Below the pieces are notes generated by a model, which had not been told where the DNA came from, made no database searches, and saw nothing but the letters and a program-made list of their open reading frames with translations. From Skermanella pratensis (GTDB lineage: Bacteria > Pseudomonadota > Alphaproteobacteria > Azospirillales > Azospirillaceae): a stretch of 64,000 bases of DNA. The stretch lies in contig NZ_CP030265.1 in the NCBI RefSeq assembly GCF_008843145.1, forward strand, positions 62,001 to 126,000, given 5' to 3'. Position numbers and translations under genes: made by a program. Of the stretch, positions 12,201-20,854 are shown one piece after another. The stretch's first letter is position 1. Each line of letters opens with the position of its first letter.

Positions 12201-12425
12201 GTGGATGTCAGCCCTCTCCTCGGACGCGTCATGGTGCCAACTCTGGTCATGCATGGCACCGCGGAGCAACTGATTCCCTTCACAGCCGCCGAGTATCTGG
12301 TTCGAGAGTTGCCGGATGCCCAGCTTTATGCCTTCAAGGGCAAAGGGCACCTGCCAATTTTCACCGCAACCGACGAATTCTGCAGTGTTCTTCGCCGCTT
12401 CGTGCGCGAAGCGCCACATGGTTAA
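9240..12425 (+). CDS. SAM domain / class III cyclase / AAA ATPase / alpha-beta hydrolase fusion
   Basis: The product has 1,061 residues and four parts. A SAM domain spans about 1-60 (WLRNLNLERYEATFLENEID). A class III nucleotide cyclase domain spans about 92-270, with metal-binding Asp in LLCDLVGSTALSARLD and in YMGDGVLAYFG, and VVGETPNLAARLQ. An AAA/STAND-type ATPase starts about 290 (Walker A GEPGIGKS near 318; YEDVHWADPSTLELL as Walker B) and runs into a helical region. The last 250 residues are an alpha/beta hydrolase with nucleophile GLSRG, a Glu in HGTAEQLIP where Asp is usual, and GKGHLPIF for the His. Relatives normally end in TPR repeats, so the hydrolase end is unusual. It probably makes or senses a cyclic nucleotide; the substrate is unknown. 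Confidence 0.85.
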   Translation: MEVPIWLRNLNLERYEATFLENEIDADVLPKLTAEDLIELGVKAIGHRRKLLDAIAALQEGVAPVESPSTPPPADEPRARVSLVSAEPERRQLTVLLCDLVGSTALSARLDPEDLREVVSAYQRRCAEVITRYEGHVAKYMGDGVLAYFGYPHAHEDDAERAVRAGLGLVEAIDELRLGDDLLLQIRVGIATGLVVVGDLIGEGAGREEAVVGETPNLAARLQTLAEPGSVVIASSTRRLVGRLFDLTDLGMQNLKGFSAPVRAWTVLGCSSSTEGRFEALHGQGLTALVGREHEVGLLMDRWEQTREGEGQVVLLSGEPGIGKSRLLLALRDKLASEVYTPLSHYCSPYHQSTAFFPIIGLLERAANLGRNETPARQIEKLEALLAFSTENLTEVVPLLADLLSIPVDARYPPLYLTPQRQKQRTLEILTEQLAGLAAKQPVLAIYEDVHWADPSTLELLGMVIDRVQHLPVLIVVIFRPEFTPPWAGFGHVTALTLSRLAQRRGAAMIERLTAGRPLPPEVVEQILDKTDGIPLFVEELTKAVMESGLLRDEGGQFVLTGPLQPLAIPATLHDSLMARLDRLAPVKEVAQIGAVIGREFSHELLTAIADRPESQLQAALDQLISSELIFRHGMPPRARYSFKHALVQDAAYESMLKSRRRQLHARIGQTLCSRGVNQTESSPELIAEHFTRAGMGLEAAQYWLKAGERAKAAYANREASSHLSKCLTALSDGSTAPDRRGAAERFEMTALALLGDLAGLAGDLHAANRHYDQALAKCKDQDLRIWISNKRHHARSTHRNGAKIMFYTHGGGSETLLLVNPLVYGLALFQPLLESLCQDFRIITIDCRGTGGSDPLTRPFPLREHAEDVAAVIKELGGKPVIGVGLSRGSNLLIRLAASRPDLISKLVTVGCPLVPGGFDNLATFSGYWRQCPEAHERGDVEALLRILGSFMYSEPGTEELKRLLIERGLRLSPETVLSFYDPDPDVDVSPLLGRVMVPTLVMHGTAEQLIPFTAAEYLVRELPDAQLYAFKGKGHLPIFTATDEFCSVLRRFVREAPHG

Positions 12426-12569
12426 GAGTCTGTTTATAGTGGGTATGCACCGGCTGGAACACTACTTAAGGCTGAACAAGGGGTCGGCTGTCGGTGGGCA
12501 GAGAGCCCACTCTGGGGCTTTTGAGAGCAACCACTGATCAGGGCAGTAATGCCGCCGGCGGCGCGGTTC

Positions 12570-12967
12570 GTCTGCGTCGAGAGACGAGACCCGCAGATAC
12601 GCTGCTCGGGCGCAGGCTTTCTTCGTTGCTTGGCGCGACCTGCATGCTGCTGCGCAGTTCGTCCGTGAGCGGCTGGAGGGGTTCGATGGGCGTGATTACG
12701 TCACATTGGGGGCGGCGGCCGGGGCGCTCACCAGCAAGCATCCGGTTTCGGCGACGCTGCTCTACCACTTGATGATCGAGAGCATTCTCAACCGGGCCAG
12801 CGCCAACCAGTACAGCTACGCGGTTCGCGACGTGCGGAACTGCGAGAGCTTAGCCGGTCAACTTCCCGAGGATCCCCGATCGAAGGGCATGACACCTTCA
12901 TGGCACGCCTGCGCAAGGAGCACCGCCGCAAGTCCAAGTTCTGGGAACTCGTTCGTGAAGGCGCCTG
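12570..12967 (+). pseudogene. DUF6880-type protein remnant
   Basis: The sequence reads QAFFVAWRDLHAAAQFVRER, then ALTSKHPVSATLLYHLMIES, and after a frameshift near 12890 HDTFMARLRKEHRRKSKFWE, ending in a stop. This matches the C-terminal part of a DUF6880-like family. The N-terminal part is lost. The remaining bases of the 12426-13124 gap show no gene. Confidence 0.55.
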
Positions 12968-13124
12968 AACCGGAGTCGCCGGCGCCCACTCTTGTCTCCA
13001 ATCGTTACACCTGAGACATCGAGAAACAGCGTCGTCGCGATGGTAGTCTGCTCGACGGCAACGTCATCGTGTGACATGCCAACACCCCTGATGCCGACCA
13101 GAGACCATTTACCCGTCTATTGTC

Positions 13125-14180
13125 ATGCCGCTGCTTGCTTATGGAATTGATGAGGCCGTTTACCACGCCTGGGCAATGTCACCCTCGGCTTGGCAGGAGT
13201 TGAAGGCCAGCTACCGGCATCGGGGTCTCACCGCCCCGTGCTGCGGGGCGGCAGTCGTTCCTGTCCGCTCACCAACCGGCTGGCAATTCTTCCGCCACAA
13301 GCCGAATACGGTCTGCACCATTCGCGAGAGCCTGGCGCATATCGTCTGCAAGTCGATCATGGCGCGTGCGGCAGCCCGGCTGGGCCTGGACGTTACCACC
13401 GAGGCGCGTGCGGGCGACGGAACCTGGGTTGCCGATGTGCTCGTGCGGCATCCGGATTGGACGGTGGCTCTGGAAGCCCAACTCTCCCGCATTCCGTTGG
13501 CGGCCATTCAGGATCGCCAGGAGCGTTACCGGGAAGCCGGTATTCGCGGCGCCTGGCTGATCGGCTACGACATCGCCAGACTTGAACCTCAGCGCGGTCT
13601 TCCACTGTTCCGTCTGGAGGTGAAGCAGGCCGAGCGCCTCGCACCGGCGGTGATCGACTCCGCGACGGATGGCGCGCCAGCACGAACTGATCTGGCGACA
13701 TTTACTGATAGACTGCTGACCGGACGTGTCCGGTTCGAGGGACCACCTCCCCAGGCCGGTGCACCATCCGTGGCGACCGTGCCATCCGTATGCTGGAAGT
13801 GCTGCCGCGACATCGATCTGATCGTGGCTCTGGTCAATCTTCCGACGCACACCGTTTTCGCGCCCCACGGCATTCTGCCGGCGCGCGATCTTGGCAAGCT
13901 TCCCGAGGCGTTGGCCATCTATCAGAGAGCCATTCCTACGCTGCATGGAGCGTGCGAGTCGCTCACCGCGCTGCGCCGTCCGCCGCCCTCCCGCATCGCG
14001 GCCGGCATGCGCGCGCACTGCCCCTGGTGTGATGCGGCCATCTCCCTACAGAGGGTACCCGAAACAACCCTGACATCCTGCAGATGGCATCTCTGCTGGA
14101 CGCTCGCCGGCCAACCCTGGGCACCGTCAAAGCTGCACTCATCACGCTGGACCTGGACCTGGAGCGGGTCAGCGGACTGA
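13125..14180 (+). CDS. CoiA-like nuclease-fold protein
   Basis: The 351-residue product starts at ATG 13125. It resembles competence protein CoiA: a Cys-rich start (APCCGAAV), then WQFFRHKPNTVCTIRESLAH with an HxxxK helix, then a PD-(D/E)xK-like core VTTEARAGDGTWVADVLVRH with VALEAQLSRI, the usual D...ExQ pattern. Two CxxC pairs further on (CWKCC and CPWC) suggest zinc binding. The last 40 residues are Trp/Ser-rich and look as if read in a wrong frame from about 14060, so the 3' end may be frameshifted. CoiA proteins act on incoming or recombining DNA; the role here is not known. Confidence 0.65.
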   Translation: MPLLAYGIDEAVYHAWAMSPSAWQELKASYRHRGLTAPCCGAAVVPVRSPTGWQFFRHKPNTVCTIRESLAHIVCKSIMARAAARLGLDVTTEARAGDGTWVADVLVRHPDWTVALEAQLSRIPLAAIQDRQERYREAGIRGAWLIGYDIARLEPQRGLPLFRLEVKQAERLAPAVIDSATDGAPARTDLATFTDRLLTGRVRFEGPPPQAGAPSVATVPSVCWKCCRDIDLIVALVNLPTHTVFAPHGILPARDLGKLPEALAIYQRAIPTLHGACESLTALRRPPPSRIAAGMRAHCPWCDAAISLQRVPETTLTSCRWHLCWTLAGQPWAPSKLHSSRWTWTWSGSAD

Positions 14181-14358
14181 GGCAGGCGGCGCAAGATTGT
14201 GGGGGGTATCTCCGGTGGCTGGATATGCCGGACTCTCATAGGGAGGATGTGATCATTCATCGCACCCATGGCAGATTCGGGCATTCAGAAAAGGGCCAAA
14301 TCCGCTATTGAACTGTAGTAATGGTCCGCAATGCTCGTTTTTGAGGACAGGAGGAATC

Positions 14359-15132
14359 ATGCCCATAACACGACGCCGTTTCATGTCCACCATACAACGT
14401 AGCCTGATCGGGGCGCTGACGGCTCTGATGCTGCTCGGTGGGAACGCCGCGCAGGCGGCTGACGGCGCAACCAAGCGCATTATGGTTTACGGCGATTCCA
14501 ATACCTGGGGCTATGTTCCCGTCGAAAGCGGTCCGACTACGCGCTACCCCCAGGACGTGCGTTGGCCGGGTGTGCTCAGGGTGGCGCTCGGGCCGGGCTA
14601 TGAGATCATTGACGAGGGGCTAAGCGCGCGCACGACTGACCTGCCTGACCCGACGCTGCCGCACATCTCCGGGGCCGGTCTCGACGGGTCGGCCTATCTG
14701 CCGGCCGCCATCGCTACGCACCTGCCGCTCGATCTCGTCGTGATCATGCTCGGCACCAACGACTTGAAGAAGATGTTCAACCGGTCGCCATTGCGGATCG
14801 CGCTGGGAGTGGGCAAGTTGGCCGACATCGTGAACCAGGCCAAGGGCGGGGTCGGCACATCCTATCCCGCTCCCAAGGTCTTGATCCTCTGTCCGCCTCC
14901 GCTCGGCACGGTGGCGCCCCCGGAGCGGGCCGAAAGGTTCGCGGGCGGCATCGACAAGTCGGAGGCGCTGCCGGCCTACTACGAGGGGATCGCGGCTGCA
15001 GCCGGGGCCGGGTTCCTGGACGTCGGCAAGCTGACCACCACCGATGGGGTGGACGGCATCCACCTCACTGCGGCCGCCCATAAGGCGATCGGCAATGGTG
15101 TTGCAGAAAAGGTCAAGGCGATCCTGAAGTAA
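14359..15132 (+). CDS. Secreted SGNH/GDSL hydrolase (arylesterase-like)
   Basis: The ATG at 14359, preceded by an aggaggaa ribosome site, gives 257 residues. The N-terminus TRRRFMSTIQRSLIGALTAL then LMLLGGNAAQA is a signal peptide with a possible twin-arginine motif, so the enzyme is probably periplasmic. Block I is YGDSNTWG with the catalytic Ser, block III is MLGTNDLKK, and block V is DGIHLT with the Asp and His. Similar enzymes hydrolyse aryl or acyl esters. The next gene starts 115 bases downstream on the same strand. Confidence 0.85.
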   Translation: MPITRRRFMSTIQRSLIGALTALMLLGGNAAQAADGATKRIMVYGDSNTWGYVPVESGPTTRYPQDVRWPGVLRVALGPGYEIIDEGLSARTTDLPDPTLPHISGAGLDGSAYLPAAIATHLPLDLVVIMLGTNDLKKMFNRSPLRIALGVGKLADIVNQAKGGVGTSYPAPKVLILCPPPLGTVAPPERAERFAGGIDKSEALPAYYEGIAAAAGAGFLDVGKLTTTDGVDGIHLTAAAHKAIGNGVAEKVKAILK

Positions 15133-15247
15133 ATTGGACCGAAGCGCACGGACCACTTCCTGCTGGTCAAGCCATGCTACTGCCACGATGTGGTCGGCGT
15201 GCGCTCGAGGATCCAGGGATGCTTTAGGGCACCGTGGGGCGAGAAAG

Positions 15248-16675
15248 ATGACACACATGGGGCCCGTGCTCTACTTTCGCGGCGCCGAAGCTGGTGCATG
15301 GCGTCTATCGGTCCTGATGGTGGCGCAGGTAGAGCCGCCGCCGTTGCTGACCAGCACCTGCCGTGTGATGCCGTTGCGCCTCGCCCAATGGCGCGGCTGC
15401 AGCCTCTGGCGATACGACTTCGCCTTACCGACAGGCGAGGCGCCATGCTGTCACGAATACAGGGTCGGAGATCAGAGCTGGCGAGTTCATCTGCCGGCCA
15501 AAGGTGCCCTTCGGATGGCCTACTTGGCATGCAATGGGACGGAGGTGAGAAACGTCTGGACATGCGGGCGGGAGCGCAACGAGCGCTGGCTGCACCTGGC
15601 GGCGGAGCATGCGAGAAATCCCTTTCACCTGCTGCTGCACGGTGGCGATCAACTCTATGCCGATGCCCTATGGCACGATGTTCCGGCATTCGCCGAGTGG
15701 CGGCGAGAGCCCTGGCGTCGGCGTCGAAAGGCTTCTTTCACGCCCGAAATGGCCGAAGCAGCGCGGGAATTCTTCTTCGACAGCTACTGTCACCTGTGGA
15801 GCCAGCCGGAGTTGGCGCCGATCCTGTCGGTTATTCCGTCGCTGATGATGTGGGACGACCATGACATCATCGACGGGTGGGGCAGCTACGCTGCGGATTG
15901 GCTGGAAAGCGCGATGCTCCAGGGGCTTTGGTCCGCGGCCCGGGAGCATTTCGCCCTGTTCCAGCTAGCCGCGCGTGCCCACGACTTGCCGGAGGGATTT
16001 GCCGACCGCTGCGGGAAACAGTTCGGTTGGGCCTACCGGTTGGGCGAGATCGGCATCCTGGCGCCGGATCTGCGCTCCGAACGCACGCGTGAACGGGTCA
16101 TGGGCAAGGCGGGATGGCGCGCCTTGAAGGCAAGCCTCGAGCGCATGGCGGACTGCCGCCACATCCTTCTCCTCTCCAGTGTGCCGCTGGTGCACGTGCA
16201 ACTCCATGTGCTCGAACGGCTGTTTGGCCACATTCCCGGCCACCAGGAATGGCAGGACGACCTGATCGATCAGTGGCCGAGCCTTGCGCACTGGGACGAA
16301 TGGACTTGCCTGCTGCGCACCTTGCTTCGCTTCTCGGCGGAGCGGGGTGTACGGATCACGTCGCTGTCGGGCGAGATCCATCTAGGATCATGGGGCGTGA
16401 TTGAGAGTAGCACGACGGAGATCCACCAGCTTACCTCTTCGGGTATCGTTCACCCGCCGCCATCGGCCTTGTCCGTCGCCGTACTCGAGCAGGTCGGCGC
16501 CAAGCCATTGCAGCCTGCCGCAGATTTCTCGGCAAGACTGCTGCCGCTGCCCGGACTGGGCCGGCGCTTCCTACGCGCCCGTAACTGGCTGGAAATCGAG
16601 TTCACCGGCGGCAACCTCGCTGCAACGTGGCATGGTGCAGGGGCGACGAGCTGCCTAAGCATTCCGGGCCAGTAG
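15248..16675 (+). CDS. PhoD-like metallophosphatase
   Basis: The ATG at 15248 gives 475 residues; a second in-frame ATG at 15257 is possible. Metal-ligand motifs of the PhoD group of calcineurin-like phosphoesterases appear in order: YLACNGTE, HGGDQLYADALWHD, MMWDDHDIIDGWG and SLSGEIHLGSWG. There is no signal peptide, unlike classic PhoD, so the protein is probably cytoplasmic. The substrate may be a phosphodiester or phosphomonoester and cannot be told from the sequence. It and the upstream esterase are the most intact metabolic genes of the left half of the element. Confidence 0.82.
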   Translation: MTHMGPVLYFRGAEAGAWRLSVLMVAQVEPPPLLTSTCRVMPLRLAQWRGCSLWRYDFALPTGEAPCCHEYRVGDQSWRVHLPAKGALRMAYLACNGTEVRNVWTCGRERNERWLHLAAEHARNPFHLLLHGGDQLYADALWHDVPAFAEWRREPWRRRRKASFTPEMAEAAREFFFDSYCHLWSQPELAPILSVIPSLMMWDDHDIIDGWGSYAADWLESAMLQGLWSAAREHFALFQLAARAHDLPEGFADRCGKQFGWAYRLGEIGILAPDLRSERTRERVMGKAGWRALKASLERMADCRHILLLSSVPLVHVQLHVLERLFGHIPGHQEWQDDLIDQWPSLAHWDEWTCLLRTLLRFSAERGVRITSLSGEIHLGSWGVIESSTTEIHQLTSSGIVHPPPSALSVAVLEQVGAKPLQPAADFSARLLPLPGLGRRFLRARNWLEIEFTGGNLAATWHGAGATSCLSIPGQ

Positions 16676-16864
16676 TTGTTTATACCTAACTCCCTATTTA
16701 GAAGAGGTTTTCACTGATGCGATAAGTTGTTGAACCTTTGGCCGGTTTGATGGGGTCGCTGTTATGCAGTAAGCGTCCGCCGAGGGCCGCCTTGATAGTC
16801 GGTTGAGGTTAGCTGCAGTTTGCGGGCCGCGTCATCGCGTGGACGCAAACGAGTGGTAAACGTC

Positions 16865-17063
16865 ATGGCCTATCAGCGCGTCGAGATCCTCACGGGATTG
16901 GGGCGCCGTCGGAACTACACGTCGGCGGAAAAGAGGCGGATTGTGGAAGAGGCATTCCGTCCCGGCATCATCGTGAAGGACATAGCCCGGCGGCTCGGGA
17001 TCCATGAGAGCCTGCTGTATCGTTGGTGCCGGTTGATGAAGGCAGCCTCTCCGACAGGCGGCC
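16865..17063 (+). pseudogene. IS66 TnpA fragment
   Basis: The N-terminal 60 or so residues of an IS66 orfA protein are intact: TSAEKRRIVEEAFRPGIIVK then DIARRLGIHESLLYRW, a helix-turn-helix. The reading is broken at about 17060, where phage terminase sequence begins in another frame. The other IS66 accessory genes are absent here. The fragment has cut off the 5' half of the terminase gene. Confidence 0.75.
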
Positions 17064-17799
17064 TGGCGGCGAGTTCCCGAAGCAGGATGACGACGTTCTC
17101 ATTCCGCTGGAGCACACCGAGGCCGCCGCTGCGCGCGATGACGCTGACGTGGGCGAGGATCGCCGGCTCGGCGTCGACGTCGCGCGCTTCGGCACCGACC
17201 GGACCGTATTCACCCTGCGCAGCGGTGCGCGGGTCGAGTACGTCGAGGTCCAGGCCAAGAAAGACACCATGGAGGTCGCGGCGCGCGCCAAGGTGCTCGC
17301 CGAGCGCCTGAACGCCAGCGCCGTCTACGTCGACGTGATCGGCGTCGGCGCCGGCGTGGTCGACAAGCTCAAGCTAGACGGCGTCGAGGTCGTGGCGGTC
17401 AACGCCGCCGAGGTGGCGCCCAACCGGAGCGCCAACAAGGACGACGCCCAGGGCCGGATCATGCGCGACTATCTCTGGATCGAGATGGCGCGGTGGCTGC
17501 GCGAGGACGAGCCGGCCTTCCTGATCGACAAGGACCTCGCCGAGGACCTGGCCGGCGAGCCGGCGTCCGTGAAGTACGGCATCGACGGCAAGGGCTACCT
17601 GACCGTCGAGATGAAGGACCAGATGCGCAAGCGCCTCGGCCGGTCACCTGACTTGGCCGACAGCCTGGCGCTGACCTTCGCCCCGAAGCTCGGCTTCGGC
17701 ATCCTGGACTACTACCGACAAATGTTCGAGGAGCGCGAGCAGGCCAAGGCCGACCGCGCCGATCAGGTGATGAACCAGGAGATCCCGCAGGTCTCCTGA
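17064..17799 (+). pseudogene. Phage terminase large subunit, C-terminal nuclease part
   Basis: About 245 residues correspond to the RNase H-like nuclease domain of a phage terminase: GEFPKQDDDVLIPLEHTEAA, then LGVDVARFGTDRTVFTLRSG with the first catalytic Asp, VYVDVIGVGAGVVDKL, and RSPDLADSLALTFAPK with the last acidic residue. The ATPase half is missing because the IS66 fragment abuts it. The open frame can start at TTG 17023, but that start lies in IS sequence. DNA packaging by this protein is not possible as it stands. Confidence 0.85.
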
Positions 17800-17846
17800 T
17801 CTTCTGGAGCTGGGGGAATCAATGCCTTTCATGCGTACTCTGCGCG

Positions 17847-19567
17847 GGACTTGGTCAGTTTCGTCGGCGGATAGCGGCCACGGCGGTTTGCTGTGGACTA
17901 CGCTGAGGCGTTTTGGCGGATGAGATCGGGGAGCCAGGGCACGCGGTCGGCGTCCGGGATATTTAGCCGGGCCCCGAGGTAGTCCCAGAACGAGATGGCG
18001 AGCTTGGAGCAGGTTTTCAGCAGGCTGAGAAAGGTGTCCCGCGCCTGCTTGCCGGCCGCGGAGCGGGTCTCGCCGGAGATCCTGCGTTTGGTGACGAAGC
18101 TGCGGACATCGTTCTCCGAGCCGTTGGTGTGCAGCGGGATATCTGGCCGGTCGAGGACAAGCAGCAGCTCGTCCTTGTTGGCAAGGGTCCGGGCGACGGC
18201 CTCATCGAGTTCGGCAAAGCCGGTGACCCGGGTGAAGATCCGATCGAAGCGCCGCCTCAACGCCGTTCGGCGGATGGCGTTCGGGTCGTCCTTGTAGAGT
18301 TTGAGATCGGCGTAGAACCACCAGACCAGCTGGCGCTGCAGCGCGACCTGGCGCTGCTGCTCGTTGGTCACGCAGACGATCCGGCGGAGATGGCGCTCGG
18401 CGTGGATCCAACACAAGGCGTGCTGGAAAACGTCGAACTGACCGGCATCATCGGAGATGATCACGGTGTCGGTCAGCAGGCCGCGGGCGACGATGGCTCC
18501 GACCATGGCCGCCTCGGTGACCCGCCGACGATGACCGGCGCCGAAGCCGAAGCTGTCCAGCTGGGCCTGCCACGCCGCATCGTCGGCAAAGCTCCGGGGT
18601 CCGGCGGCGAGCAGAGCGGCGACGATGCTTTCCGGCACGCCGTGTTCGACCAGGTAGGCCAGCGCCGTGGCATTGATCACGTAGTCGGGATGGCCGGCAC
18701 GGAGTAGGTCGAGGAAGTTCAGTCGGCTCTTCGACGGCCGGGTAGCGAACCAGGCGAAGCGGTCATTGCCAATGTGCGTCGTGTACTCGTTGGCCCCAGC
18801 GTGGCGGGCGCCGGTATCATCGACCGTCACCCAGGCGGCAGTTGCCAGCCCGGCCTCCAGGATGGCGTCCTTCTCGGCATGGAAAGCATCCTTGTTGGCC
18901 GTCAGGAGGGTGATAATCTGACCCTTGGAAATGCGCACGCCCAGGCCTCTCAGCTGGGCGCGCAGGCGCTCCACCGTCACCTGCCCCTGGACGTGCTGCA
19001 TCAGCACGAAGCGCACGATCCCGGGGCCAAAGTGGCCGCGCACCTCGGGCGGCAGCGGTGCGATGATCTCCTGGCCGTCCGGTGTCACCCAGCGCTCGCG
19101 GCGGAAGCGGATGACCTGCGGCGCCAGGATCAGATCCTGCACGGTGAAGGGCTCGAAGCCGCGCCGGCGCGAGCCCGCCGGGGCCTCGATGACAAGGGTG
19201 CGCTCCGTGGTCACCGGCGGGGTGCGCCGGCCACTCTGCCGGTTGCGCCGCTGCCGGCGCGCCTCCTTGGTCCTGGCCCGCCTGTCCGGCTCTGTCGCCT
19301 TGTCCATGCCGCCCGGTGCCAGCTTCGGTTTCTTCGGTAGATCCTTCAGCTGGGCGTTCTCTGCCCGCAGCTGCTGGTTCTCCTCTTCCAATGTCGATAC
19401 GCGAACCAGCAGCTCGACCACCAGCTTCTTCAGCTCGGCGAGAGACAGGGCGTCCAAGTCTGGAAGCGGCGCTACGGACATGGCTTAGACAACCATGTCC
19501 ACCCTCATCATGGGAAGCCCTCACATCACCTCGACACACCCGCCGACCGGGGAAACTGACCAAGTCC
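17847..19567. mobile_element. IS66-type insertion sequence with 9-bp target duplication
   Basis: Terminal inverted repeats begin ggacttggtcagttt and end with the complement gaccaagtcc. The 9-mer ctctgcgcg flanks both ends (17838-17846 and 19568-19576). The single large gene resembles IS66 TnpC and no tnpA or tnpB accompanies it, as in the ISBst12 subgroup. It is inserted near the 5' end of the phage SGNH gene. Ends and frame are intact, so the copy may be active. Confidence 0.88.
17898..19481 (-). CDS. IS66-family (ISBst12-like) transposase
   Basis: The 527-residue product starts at cat 19479-19481. The N-terminal leucine-zipper-like helix (LVVELLVRVSTLEEENQQLR) is followed by a basic linker, a zinc-finger-like region and the DDE core, with candidate catalytic residues in WVTVDDTGARHAG, VIISDDAGQFDVF with LCWIHAERHLRR, and HTNGSENDVRSF. 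Length is typical for IS66 TnpC. It fills nearly the whole insertion sequence. Confidence 0.9.
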   Translation of the reverse strand: MSVAPLPDLDALSLAELKKLVVELLVRVSTLEEENQQLRAENAQLKDLPKKPKLAPGGMDKATEPDRRARTKEARRQRRNRQSGRRTPPVTTERTLVIEAPAGSRRRGFEPFTVQDLILAPQVIRFRRERWVTPDGQEIIAPLPPEVRGHFGPGIVRFVLMQHVQGQVTVERLRAQLRGLGVRISKGQIITLLTANKDAFHAEKDAILEAGLATAAWVTVDDTGARHAGANEYTTHIGNDRFAWFATRPSKSRLNFLDLLRAGHPDYVINATALAYLVEHGVPESIVAALLAAGPRSFADDAAWQAQLDSFGFGAGHRRRVTEAAMVGAIVARGLLTDTVIISDDAGQFDVFQHALCWIHAERHLRRIVCVTNEQQRQVALQRQLVWWFYADLKLYKDDPNAIRRTALRRRFDRIFTRVTGFAELDEAVARTLANKDELLLVLDRPDIPLHTNGSENDVRSFVTKRRISGETRSAAGKQARDTFLSLLKTCSKLAISFWDYLGARLNIPDADRVPWLPDLIRQNASA

Positions 19568-20844
19568 CTCTGCGCGCGCCTGCCGGCGGCGTGTCCACTC
19601 TTCAATTGGCGAACGGCAAGACGATCTCCCCGGACGGTTCCGGCTTCGTCCGGGTGCCGTCCGACCTGGTCGATGATCTGGTCGGCGCCGGCTACACGCT
19701 GTCGGAGACGCACCCGCGCCTGGTGCCGGTCACCACCCGCTGCGGGATGGCCTACATCAACCAGTCCTCGGGCACGCAGCAGACCGTCACGTACCGCCAG
19801 CGGTACACCACGGTCAAGCACAGCCGCGCCGCCGGCCTGCGCCTGGTCTACTCAAACACCGAGCTGACCGCGACCGGCGAGTTCGACGGCCCGGCCGCCT
19901 ACACGCTGAAGGCCTCGGTCGAGATCGGCGGCACGCTGTTCCCGGTGTGGTTCGGCGGCAAGCGCGAGGTTCTGGTCGAGCGCGGCGCCTTCGTGATCTC
20001 CGATCCGGTCGGCGTCTCGCTGCCGGCCGGCTCCGAGTTCTACGTCCGCTCCCGCCCCAGCGCCGGCACCCTGGGCGAGAAGTGGCCCACCGGCGACGCG
20101 CTGGTCTCCGCCTACGGCGAGTCCTTCACCGCCGGCGACGTCGTCGACAGCGGCACGCTCGGCAGCAGCACCGCCCAGGGCTTCGGCCCGGTCGCGATCC
20201 TCGGCATGGTGCAGAGCACCGCGCCGTCCTGCGTGATCATCGGCTCCAGCTCGGCCGCCGGCCAGGGCGACACCGCGAACACCTTCGACCGCGACCTCGG
20301 CTACCTGTCGCGCATGCTGTCGTCCAACACCGGCTACTTCCGCCTGGTGCGCGCCTCGCAGACCGCGGAGCACTGGCTCCAGGACAGCCGGCGCCGGATG
20401 GCGCTGATCGGCGCCATTCAGCCGACCCACGCGATCTTCCAGCTCGGCACCAACGACGTCAGCAACGGCGCCTCGTTCGAGGTCGTGCAGGACCGCCTCG
20501 GCCAGTGCTTCTCGCAGCTCGCCGGCATGGGCATCCGCGTGATCGGCACGACCTTCACGCCCTGGACGTCCAGCACGGACACCTTCGCGACGGTCGAGAA
20601 CCAGACCAAGACCGCCTCCAACGCGGTGCGTATCAAGGTCAACAACTGGCTGCGCACCGTTCCGGCCCCGCTCTCCGGCGTGCTGGAGATCGCGGACCAC
20701 GTCGAGACGGCGCGGGACAGTGGCCTGTGGAAGGCCGACGGCACCGCGCAGAAGTGGACCCCGGACGGGCTGCACCTCAGCCAGTTCGGCCACGAATACG
20801 TGGCGGCCAAGATCGCCCCCGATCTGGCGCACTTTACCCTGTAA
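19495..20844 (+). CDS. Phage-associated SGNH hydrolase, 5' end rebuilt by an IS
   Basis: The 449-residue frame has an SGNH hydrolase in its C-terminal half: IGSSSAAGQGD (catalytic Ser block), LGTNDVSNG, and DGLHLSQFGHEY with Asp and His. The N-terminal part is rich in beta strands and may be a virion domain. The first 28 or so residues are encoded by the IS end. Without the IS, the gene joins ATG 17822 in frame: MPFMRTLRAPAGGVSTL. The insertion therefore swapped the first codons but left an open frame with a new ATG; whether it is translated is unknown. The portal gene starts 10 bases after its stop. Confidence 0.75.
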   Translation: MSTLIMGSPHITSTHPPTGETDQVPLRAPAGGVSTLQLANGKTISPDGSGFVRVPSDLVDDLVGAGYTLSETHPRLVPVTTRCGMAYINQSSGTQQTVTYRQRYTTVKHSRAAGLRLVYSNTELTATGEFDGPAAYTLKASVEIGGTLFPVWFGGKREVLVERGAFVISDPVGVSLPAGSEFYVRSRPSAGTLGEKWPTGDALVSAYGESFTAGDVVDSGTLGSSTAQGFGPVAILGMVQSTAPSCVIIGSSSAAGQGDTANTFDRDLGYLSRMLSSNTGYFRLVRASQTAEHWLQDSRRRMALIGAIQPTHAIFQLGTNDVSNGASFEVVQDRLGQCFSQLAGMGIRVIGTTFTPWTSSTDTFATVENQTKTASNAVRIKVNNWLRTVPAPLSGVLEIADHVETARDSGLWKADGTAQKWTPDGLHLSQFGHEYVAAKIAPDLAHFTL

Positions 20845-20854
20845 GGACTGACCC

